This document shows positions 44,805 to 51,001 of a stretch of DNA of 64,000 bases, one piece after another. Location: positions 1 to 64,000 of the forward strand of contig ONBH01000018.1 in NCBI GenBank assembly GCA_900316005.1, read 5' to 3'. How positions within the stretch are numbered: position 1 is the first letter of the stretch; each line of letters opens with the position of its first letter. Position numbers and translations under genes: made by a program. The notes beneath the pieces are model-generated. The model had not been told where the DNA came from. It worked only from the letters and a program-made list of their open reading frames with translations, and searched no databases. Source of the stretch: an uncultured Bacteroidales bacterium (GTDB taxonomy: Bacteria > Bacteroidota > Bacteroidia > Bacteroidales > Paludibacteraceae).

Positions 44805-45656
44805 ATGAAAAAAGTACTTTTTATTGCCTTTATGGCAATTGTGAGTCTGCACTTGCAGGCAGTCGTTCATCCCGACACGTGGCATAGTTTGATTGTCGAT
44901 ATGGCTATAAATTACGAACATCGTACCTATGAGTTAGGTAAAGATACGATCATAAACAATCAAACATACACTCCCGTCATCTACACAGATGTTTATGGTA
45001 CAGATCATACTTCTACGGGTATTATGTATCTTCTTCGTTACGAAGAGGATTATGCCAAAGTATATATCCATGTAGATTCAACGCTGCGTCTGGTATGTCG
45101 TTCAATGATAGAGCCCTATATGATAGGTGATGATGTGCTTGTATATGATTATACGGCACAAGTCGGTGACACGATATATACAATCGGTACTGCGTGCGGT
45201 ATGCATTTCCCGCTGCAGAATGTCGTACTGGCCGTAGATACAATCAATGACCGTCGTCATATCCGGTTGTCGCAGCAGGCATTTGTGGATGAGAATTGGG
45301 ATGACTATGAATTGTATTTCGGCGAGAATCTCCCGAGAACAATATCTATAACGTGGATTGAAGGCTTGAGCTTGGAACCGGTAACGGGTGTGACAGAATG
45401 TACGAATGATTTTGCTGAAGTGCTTTTTTGTGCGTTTCGTGGCGATGAACTCCTCTACCGTATGGACGATGATAGCTACTACGGGTATTACTGGCAGAAG
45501 TATCATATCACTTCCCCTTGTCACGAAGTGACTGCAATCGAAGAAACCTTTTCGCCGCAAAAGGATAACACCATCCCCTACAACATCCTTGGCCAACCGG
45601 TGGACGATACCTACCACGGCATTGTCATCCAAAATGGTCAAAAACGCGTGCAGTAA
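44805..45656 (+). CDS. secreted protein with T9SS-like tail
   Basis: A 283-residue protein with a Sec signal (about 1-19, ending LHLQA). The main part is a beta-rich region (NNQTYTPVIYTDVYG, DTIYTIGTACGM) without a recognised domain. The last 26 residues (PYNILGQPVDDTYHGIVIQN followed by GQKRVQ) look like the C-terminal motif of many Bacteroidales secreted proteins, with YN..GQ.V and GI.I.NG.K, similar to a type A T9SS sorting end. It is probably exported to the surface or medium. The TAA stop is part of a -7 box of the next transcription unit. Confidence 0.7.
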   Translation: MKKVLFIAFMAIVSLHLQAVVHPDTWHSLIVDMAINYEHRTYELGKDTIINNQTYTPVIYTDVYGTDHTSTGIMYLLRYEEDYAKVYIHVDSTLRLVCRSMIEPYMIGDDVLVYDYTAQVGDTIYTIGTACGMHFPLQNVVLAVDTINDRRHIRLSQQAFVDENWDDYELYFGENLPRTISITWIEGLSLEPVTGVTECTNDFAEVLFCAFRGDELLYRMDDDSYYGYYWQKYHITSPCHEVTAIEETFSPQKDNTIPYNILGQPVDDTYHGIVIQNGQKRVQ

Positions 45657-45662
45657 TTTTGC
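45654..45662 (+). promoter_or_regulatory. -7 box overlapping a stop codon
   Basis: TAATTTTGC at 45654-45662 includes the TAA stop of the previous gene. No TTTG or TTG lies at the right distance (the nearest TTG is 29 bases upstream), so the promoter for the gene at 45737 may be weak or activator dependent. Confidence 0.4.
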
Positions 45663-45681
45663 AGCCGGAAATGAAGCCCAA

Positions 45682-45725
45682 TTCGGTAAACAACAAAAAC
45701 AACCCAAAAACAATATAAACTAAAT
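45682..45725 (+). repeat. intergenic module, copy 1 of 2
   Basis: TTCGGTAAACAACAAAAACA plus ACCCAAAAACAATATAAACT and AAAT. The same module with two or three changes forms 47918-47962, where it is fused in frame to a RhuM-like gene. Confidence 0.75.
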
Positions 45726-45736
45726 AAACAAAAAGT

Positions 45737-46378
45737 ATGAAAAAAACATTATTTATTGTGCTCTGCGCCCTGATCGCAACATTGATAATGGTATGTTGCT
45801 CTCATCCCAACAAACCAGAACCTACGGAACCAATCGTGATAACCCCCGATAGTGATACGACTTTCCAAAACATTACGACTTGGGACACTATCCTTTGTCC
45901 GAACTTGAAAATATATCAAATAAGGTGGCAAACCACATCAAATGGATTAGATACGATGTATGTTTACACATTTGAAATTAGTACTCCTGGCGATTATGAT
46001 GCGCCAACTCCCGTTGAGTATGGAGGTGAGACAATGATGGCATATTCTCCGATGGATCATTATGTGTTGGTTACCAACCCGAAATATGATAAGTCTAATA
46101 AAATGATACCTTATTATTATTTTACTAGTACTATAGCTGGAAATGATGTGGGTAAGATTATTGTCAGAAAAGGGAACAGTTGTTCAGCATCTGAATCATA
46201 TGCAACCGTTGATGACAATAATACGTGTATCATCCGCCAATGCACGGTTCGGATAACGCCATCAGAGAATGGGCATGATTTGTTTGAGTGTCATGCGTCT
46301 GTCGTCGGACGGAATAACAAATTGATGTATCACTATATTATGGGGTTTATTGACTATAATCCTCTTTGGGAAAGGTAA
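45737..46378 (+). CDS. lipoprotein, function unknown
   Basis: A 213-residue lipoprotein: hydrophobic signal ending MVCC (Cys at 20 or 21), a short Pro/Thr-rich linker (HPNKPEPTEP), then a beta-rich domain with no family I recognise. Codons are more AT-rich than in the island to the left. It sits alone between cassette-like genes and could be an immunity-type or accessory gene left by recombination. Confidence 0.6.
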   Translation: MKKTLFIVLCALIATLIMVCCSHPNKPEPTEPIVITPDSDTTFQNITTWDTILCPNLKIYQIRWQTTSNGLDTMYVYTFEISTPGDYDAPTPVEYGGETMMAYSPMDHYVLVTNPKYDKSNKMIPYYYFTSTIAGNDVGKIIVRKGNSCSASESYATVDDNNTCIIRQCTVRITPSENGHDLFECHASVVGRNNKLMYHYIMGFIDYNPLWER

Positions 46379-46447
46379 CCGACTGGTTCTTTCCAACCGC
46401 ATCCTCTGCCCGCTTGGGCTTACAAACCTAAATTCAAACATGTTTTC

Positions 46448-46479
46448 TTGCACATGTGGGAAAAAAGCAGTACCTTTGC
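46448..46479 (+). promoter_or_regulatory. promoter of RhuM-like gene 1
   Basis: TTG at 46448-46450, 20 bases, TACCTTTGC at 46471-46479. A tiny frame ATGGAAAGTTGA (46487-46498) lies between promoter and ATG 46503; the same arrangement is found in the second RhuM-like copy. Confidence 0.75.
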
Positions 46480-46600
46480 AAGCAAAATGGAAAGTTGATA
46501 CTATGACACCTAACGAAGACAGAGGAGAAATCATCATCTATCGCGCCCCGGACAATACGGTGCAACTGGATGTGCGCATGGCGCAAGAGACGGTATGGCT
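46474..46600 (+). repeat. 127-bp direct repeat, copy 1 (RhuM 5' end)
   Basis: From the -7 box through the first 33 codons, the sequence is almost identical to 47645-47772; the only clear differences are one extra A and one C/T change. Beyond position 46600 the two genes diverge abruptly. Confidence 0.9.
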
Positions 46601-46928
46601 GACACCATCCCAAATGGCTACTCTATTTGATCGAGACGTAAAGACTATTCGGAAGCATATCAATAATGCTTTACGTGAAGAATTGGATAAATCCTTGGTT
46701 GTCGCAAAAATTGCGTCCACCAAGAAATATGGTCGTCGCGAAGGATATACACAAGAAATCGAAGCATTTATCTACAATTTAGATGTTATAATTTCTGTTG
46801 GTTACCGCGTTAAATCCACAAGAGGTGTAGCTTTTCGTCAGTGGCTCGATAGTGGCTTGAGTGTGGAGAGTTTAACCGCCGAAATACCGCTAATCACAAA
46901 GAACCAATTGGAGCAACAATTAAAATAA
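46503..46928 (+). CDS. RhuM-family protein, truncated
   Basis: A 141-residue protein matching the first part of the RhuM virulence-protein family: GEIIIYRAPDNTVQLDVRM, ETVWLTPSQMATLF, TIRKHI..AL, and YNLDVIISVGYRVKSTRGVAFRQW. Family members run about 300-340 residues; here the sequence ends after RQW with an unrelated tail (LSVESLTAEIPLITKNQLEQ). RhuM-type genes are often found on mobile or phase-variable DNA; their biochemical role is unclear. ATG 46503. Confidence 0.7.
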   Translation: MTPNEDRGEIIIYRAPDNTVQLDVRMAQETVWLTPSQMATLFDRDVKTIRKHINNALREELDKSLVVAKIASTKKYGRREGYTQEIEAFIYNLDVIISVGYRVKSTRGVAFRQWLDSGLSVESLTAEIPLITKNQLEQQLK

Positions 46929-46935
46929 GGAATTT

Positions 46936-47417
46936 ATGAAACAAATATCACTACTTGGGCTCTGCGCCCTGATGGCAGCAACGATGATTAGTTGCAGCAA
47001 TAAGCAGGAAGTAAATAATCCGGCGAACCAACAGACTCCCGAACAGAAAGTGCTACCTTGCATTGGAACAAACCGATGGGTATTCCTGCCCGCATCACCG
47101 ATGATGAACTGGATCCGTACACCACGCCGGAGAGCCTGCAAGCCGATTGCATGGGAGACAACCAGTTGCGTATCATCTGGCTAAGGAAAGACCAGTGTGA
47201 TCCCAAATTTGACATAAACGCCACCTTAATTAACCATACCATTACGCTGACCTGTCAGGATACGGCGTACATGGTGGCCTCTTGCGAATGTCTTTTCCCT
47301 CTCTATTTCGATTTTGACAGCCTCGCTTATGGCACCTATAGCGTGATTGCCGGAGGTGTGACACATGAGATTGACTTCCAACGCGACATGCAACCGTATC
47401 GCTACGAGTACAAGTAA
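46936..47417 (+). pseudogene. frameshifted lipoprotein paralogue of 44178
   Basis: From ATG 46936 the frame encodes a lipoprotein signal (MMISC region) and a Gln/Asn-rich linker, then loses homology after EQKVLPC near 47060. From 47058 another frame reads HWNKPMGIPARITDDELD, DNQLRIIW, ECLFPLYFDFDSLAYGTYSV and HEIDFQRD, collinear with the lipoprotein at 44178. Compared with that gene, about 12 codons (the ALYVGDCGDTPD stretch) are missing at the junction, together with a frame change. Probably a non-functional copy. Confidence 0.78.
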
Positions 47418-47510
47418 GTAGCACATTTTCCACCCGTCGGAAGGGATAACATTCTGATACAAGGGATTTTTGGAAAAGGTTTCTCTTCCTGTGGGTTGGA
47501 TTTCTTGGTT

Positions 47511-47612
47511 TTTCTTCCAAATGTGGGGCGAAAAGTATAGATTTGGATAAAAAACACATATTTTTCTTCCAAATGTTGTGTAAAAAGCATAGATTTGGAC
47601 AAAAAACACGAA
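47511..47612 (+). repeat. 52-bp-period tandem duplication
   Basis: Positions 47511-47560 and 47563-47612 are copies of one unit (TTTCTTCCAAATG, then AAAAGTATAGATTTGGATAA and AAAACAC) with roughly 80-85% identity. They lie directly upstream of the promoter of the second RhuM-like gene. No gene is seen in 47418-47618. Confidence 0.75.
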
Positions 47613-47618
47613 GAATTA

Positions 47619-47650
47619 TTTGGTAAATTGAAAAAAAATCGTATCTTTGC
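47619..47650 (+). promoter_or_regulatory. promoter of RhuM-like gene 2
   Basis: TTTG at 47619-47622, 19 bases, TATCTTTGC at 47642-47650. Its -33 region differs from that of the first copy, while sequence from the -7 box onward is shared. Confidence 0.7.
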
Positions 47651-47772
47651 AAGCAAAAATGGAAAGTTGATACTATGACATCTAACGAAGACAGAGGAGA
47701 AATCATCATCTATCGCGCCCCGGACAATACGGTGCAACTGGATGTGCGCATGGCGCAAGAGACGGTATGGCT
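47645..47772 (+). repeat. 128-bp direct repeat, copy 2 (RhuM 5' end)
   Basis: Nearly identical to 46474-46600 (see there). The pair can support recombination that would delete the lipoprotein pseudogene between them. Confidence 0.9.
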
Positions 47773-47977
47773 TGCTACTTCTCAAATGGCATTACTATTT
47801 GGTAAAGAGGAATCCAACATACGTCGTCATGTTATTAATATTTTTCGTGACGAGGAAGTTACACGTGATAATAACGTGCATTTTTTACACGTTAATGGTG
47901 TAAAGAGACCTGTTCCCTTCGGTAGACAACAAAAACAACCCAAAAACAATATAAACCAAATTCCTACTATTGATTGA
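47675..47977 (+). pseudogene. RhuM-family fragment fused to an intergenic module
   Basis: A 100-codon frame. The first 80 codons are RhuM-like (ETVWLATSQMALLFGKEESN, IRRHVINIFRDEEV), then RPVPFG, after which the sequence becomes a copy of the non-coding module at 45682-45725 and encodes RQQKQPKNNINQIPTID. More than two thirds of a RhuM protein is missing. This is a clear recombination scar, so it is called a pseudogene, although a short product could be made. Confidence 0.75.
47918..47962 (+). repeat. intergenic module, copy 2 of 2
   Basis: TTCGGTAGACAACAAAAACA, ACCCAAAAACAATATAAACC and AAAT. It marks the breakpoint of the RhuM-like fragment; the first copy lies at 45682-45725. Confidence 0.75.
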
Positions 47978-48010
47978 TAATTAATATTTTAACAATTATA
48001 TTGATTTCAT

Positions 48011-48646
48011 ATGAAAAAAAATAATTCTATAGCAAGGATACGTTTAATCCTGCCTATGTTATTAACATTACTATGTGCTTGCACAAGAGTTAATGAGCCA
48101 ACACCGGAACCGGATCCAATTACTGAACAGGATAGCGGTTGGCAAACAATTGCGCATGAGGTTCTGGATAGCCTTATGACGTATTTCCCTTACGATGGAG
48201 TGAAAAAGCAATACTACACCAACGGATACGGATTAACGGATAGTACCTGTCTAGCCTTCCCCAAGCGCGATTCGGGAACATTTCTCCGTGAAAAACCGGA
48301 TTTTGCATGGATAGCTTCGGTAGTATCACAATCCGAATTTCATGGTGGTGAAATGAAAATCGAATTTGATTATATCCACGAAGGAGACAATGAAAAGACT
48401 GAGCAAATATATGATTATGTCACGATGCAATTTGCTGATTCGGATAGTACCCCAAAAATAATATGTTGCGAATGGGGGTTTGGTAAGGCGACAACAGCTG
48501 AAGAACGCCACTTACTATGGAGAGATACCGTGCGTGGTTTAAATAGTTGTCGAGAGGATAGCGCAGCTTATACCGTTATTGTCCGTCACAAAGGTCTGGT
48601 CGAATACAGCTTCGACGGTCAGGAAATCTGGCGGTTGGTAGAATAA
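48011..48646 (+). CDS. lipoprotein, function unknown
   Basis: A 211-residue lipoprotein: signal ending LLCAC (Cys near 24), a Pro/Glu linker (NEPTPEPDPITEQD), then a domain with YFPYDGVKKQYYTNGYG and a C-terminal GLVEYSFDGQEIW. I do not recognise the family. It starts 33 bases after the RhuM fragment and has no clear promoter of its own apart from AT-rich DNA. Confidence 0.65.
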   Translation: MKKNNSIARIRLILPMLLTLLCACTRVNEPTPEPDPITEQDSGWQTIAHEVLDSLMTYFPYDGVKKQYYTNGYGLTDSTCLAFPKRDSGTFLREKPDFAWIASVVSQSEFHGGEMKIEFDYIHEGDNEKTEQIYDYVTMQFADSDSTPKIICCEWGFGKATTAEERHLLWRDTVRGLNSCREDSAAYTVIVRHKGLVEYSFDGQEIWRLVE

Positions 48647-48675
48647 TCAGAAACGTTTCTCTTCCTGCGGGTGGG

Positions 48676-48704
48676 ATTTTGAGACGTTATGAAACGCGTG
48701 CAGT
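48676..48704 (+). repeat. intergenic module GAGACGTTATGAAACGCGTG, copy 2
   Basis: TTTTGAGACGTTATGAAACG then CGTGCAGTAAT. Matches 43994-44020, and its CGCGTGCAGTAATTTT part also matches the end of the gene at 44805. A preceding GTTTCTCTTCCTG (48655-48667) recurs at 47479-47491. Confidence 0.7.
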
Positions 48705-48752
48705 AATTTTTGTTCAAATTAGCGTGTTTCCCCTGAAAAATTTGAAAAAAGA

Positions 48753-48785
48753 TTTGCATACGTGATAAAAATGTTGTATCTTTGC
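48753..48785 (+). promoter_or_regulatory. promoter of short RHS toxin 1
   Basis: TTTG at 48753-48756, 20 bases, TATCTTTGC at 48777-48785. The leader to ATG 48805 is about 16 bases. It may drive the toxin, immunity and following genes. Confidence 0.75.
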
Positions 48786-48804
48786 AGCAAAATTGGTGAA
48801 CACA

Positions 48805-49743
48805 ATGAATAGATTCCTTTACATATGTCTTTTGTTCACGGGTTTGATTCTATCCAGCTATCAAAGTATAGTTTCGGCTCAATCCTCTGATTGGGTATAC
48901 TCCCCCTATGCCCAATACTTGACCAACGACACAACGATTCCCCCTCCCGTTGGCGAACCAGCCGATGCCGCATTATCCTGCTTCCGGTATGATACCGTCT
49001 ATGTGCTCATAATGCCAACAGGGCAGTTATACATATGGCTTCGCCCCGACCCGCTGATGGATAAATACATACAATCATCCCCGTATGCCTATTGCAACGG
49101 CAATCCGCTGAAGTATGTAGATCCGAATGGTGAAACAATCAAAGGGGCTACAGAAGAAGACATTACGACTTTTATTGATGATGTAAAATTTATATTATCA
49201 GACGAAAAATTTTCTAAATTCACATCCTTATTGTCTGCAAAAAATGAAAAAATAAAAAAACTAAATAACAAAGACATCCAAACCGCTTTGCATGATGTAG
49301 ATTTGAATGAGAGTGAAGCATGTTTTATAAATAGATTAACATGGGCTATCAATAGTGCAGATGAATTATATGTTGAGTATTTGTCGGGAATAGAGAATTG
49401 TTCCGATATGGGATTAGAGGCGATTAATGGGACAATGCCATACATGGTAAGTGTAAACCAGATTTTTCTTCATAATTTTGGAGGTGCCGTAACTGCGAAG
49501 TTTTATGGCGGTTCCTATAGTATAATATCCAACGATAATACTACAGATATTAGGCCTATCACCTCTATGCATGAGGTCTTAGGGCACGGCATAGCTTTCT
49601 GTATGGGTTTATTCCCAGAACAAAATAACTCTGTGGCGATTCAAGTTACAAATATGGTGAATCGGATATTAAACCTGCCTTTATGGAACGGGTATGGTCA
49701 CCAGACACCTTATGCAAATCCTTATCTAATACCTAAATTATAG
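48805..49743 (+). CDS. short RHS-tip toxin with HEXXGH motif
   Basis: A 312-residue secreted protein. A Sec signal (about 1-27, ending VSAQ) is followed by a common segment (SSDWVYSPYAQYLTND to MPTGQLY), then the end of an RHS core (IWLRPDPLMDKY..SPYAYCNGNPLKYVDPNG), then a tip of about 200 residues. The tip carries MHEVLGHGIAF with HEVLGH at 256-261, a HEXXGH zinc-site motif like that of dipeptidyl peptidase III, so a metallopeptidase toxin is likely. The RHS shell itself is absent. ATG 48805 is chosen over a GTG at 48793. A probable immunity gene follows after five bases. Confidence 0.75.
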   Translation: MNRFLYICLLFTGLILSSYQSIVSAQSSDWVYSPYAQYLTNDTTIPPPVGEPADAALSCFRYDTVYVLIMPTGQLYIWLRPDPLMDKYIQSSPYAYCNGNPLKYVDPNGETIKGATEEDITTFIDDVKFILSDEKFSKFTSLLSAKNEKIKKLNNKDIQTALHDVDLNESEACFINRLTWAINSADELYVEYLSGIENCSDMGLEAINGTMPYMVSVNQIFLHNFGGAVTAKFYGGSYSIISNDNTTDIRPITSMHEVLGHGIAFCMGLFPEQNNSVAIQVTNMVNRILNLPLWNGYGHQTPYANPYLIPKL

Positions 49744-49748
49744 CACTC

Positions 49749-50408
49749 ATGAAACAATCACTTTGCTGCTTACTTTTGTTGTTGCTTTCCATTCATATAT
49801 TTTCACAACAATGCACCTCTATCTTATCCGAAATGGTAATAGGGAAAGATGTTATTCTTTGCCGATATGACATACCCTCTATATCGGAAAAATATAGATG
49901 CGAGACAGGTTGCTTCATTGTGACGGATTCGTTAGGAATGGCATCCGATTATATTTATCATTGTCATCATGACACATTAGATACCCTTTGCGTCAGGCGT
50001 TATCGGTTAGTTCGCGATACCATACGGGTCTTATACCAAGACTCGGGCTACTTGAAGATTCAAGAGAAAATAACCCACTATGATTATAAACGAGCCATAT
50101 CCATCTATCATTATTGGCAAAACAAGCACATTCATCGTATATCTAAATCGCATCAGAAAAAGCACGGAGTATTTGTAGAACGCAATTGTATGATAGATAT
50201 TGCTTTTATAGATAGGAATAATTCTATTCGAGAAAAATACCAATTCGCATTTTTACTCTATCCGCTGAATGCTCCTAAAGACATTATCGACTTCATAATA
50301 ACTAATTTTTTTCTACCTCATCTATATTTTGATGATATCTATAAACTTTATCAGACAGTTTCTGCCTCAGCAGACAATAATAAGATTGTTAACTATTCGA
50401 ACCCATAA
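49749..50408 (+). CDS. putative immunity protein for the HEXXGH tip
   Basis: A 219-residue protein with a signal peptide (MKQSLCCLLLLLLSIHIFSQ), so probably periplasmic. The mature part is basic in the middle (HRISKSHQKKHGVF) and has no family I recognise. It begins five bases after the toxin stop, the usual place of an immunity gene, and the AT-rich codon use is like that of the tip. The role is inferred from position. Confidence 0.6.
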   Translation: MKQSLCCLLLLLLSIHIFSQQCTSILSEMVIGKDVILCRYDIPSISEKYRCETGCFIVTDSLGMASDYIYHCHHDTLDTLCVRRYRLVRDTIRVLYQDSGYLKIQEKITHYDYKRAISIYHYWQNKHIHRISKSHQKKHGVFVERNCMIDIAFIDRNNSIREKYQFAFLLYPLNAPKDIIDFIITNFFLPHLYFDDIYKLYQTVSASADNNKIVNYSNP

Positions 50409-50420
50409 ATACCAATTACC

Positions 50421-50627
50421 ATGAAGCACTATCTTCTTTTTTATTTATTTTTATGGGCAGCCGTTACCCTACAGGCACAGTCGTCTGTAGGACAATCAAC
50501 CATCTACTCCCCCTATGCCCAATGGGAGTCGGCCGATTCGGCCATTGCCCGCCAGAATGGCACTTCTTTCCCAATACATTTTTATGGTTTACAAACATTA
50601 ACACCTATACTGCCATGGATAAAATAA
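50421..50627 (+). pseudogene. decayed short RHS protein
   Basis: A 68-codon frame with signal peptide (about 1-20, ending LQAQ), then STIYSPYAQWESADSAIA, which resembles the SSDWVYSPYAQYLTND start of the two short RHS proteins. It ends after FPIHFYGLQTLTPILPWIK without any RHS core or tip. The stop lies 13 bases inside the next small gene. It looks like the front end of a third toxin cassette whose tip was deleted, leaving the immunity gene. Confidence 0.6.
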
Positions 50628-51001
50628 AAATGATAGTAAAGATAATTATTCTGCCTGCAATAGCATTGTTTATCTTGGAAGTATTGTTTTATAATGGAGA
50701 GAGAAGATTAGGGGCTGGTTATATATATGATACTGAAGGGAAACGTATATTTGGACCTAACATCAACATACCGCCAAATGTAGTAGATGTGTATAATAGC
50801 CGTAGATGCATCGTTGTAAAACAAAAGCCATCTGCCCAAATAGAAGAAGATATCTATGATAGAACGTATTCATATCCATTCGGGAGAGACACAATATATT
50901 ATTGGATAATATACAAAAAGGAGCATCATTATTGCGGTCCTCTATTATATGATGATATGAAAGATTTATTAAAAACGGATAAAATTGATATTAACCTATG
51001 A
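50615..51001 (+). CDS. small membrane protein, possible orphan immunity
   Basis: A 128-residue protein with an N-terminal membrane helix (about 7-24), then a soluble domain (NGERRLGAGYIYDTEGKRIF, YPFGRDTIYYWIIYKK). ATG 50615 overlaps the end of the decayed RHS front. The stop overlaps the start of the giant RHS gene (ATGA at 50998-51001), so the two are translationally coupled. It may protect against a tip that is no longer present. No family recognised. Confidence 0.55.
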   Translation: MDKIKMIVKIIILPAIALFILEVLFYNGERRLGAGYIYDTEGKRIFGPNINIPPNVVDVYNSRRCIVVKQKPSAQIEEDIYDRTYSYPFGRDTIYYWIIYKKEHHYCGPLLYDDMKDLLKTDKIDINL

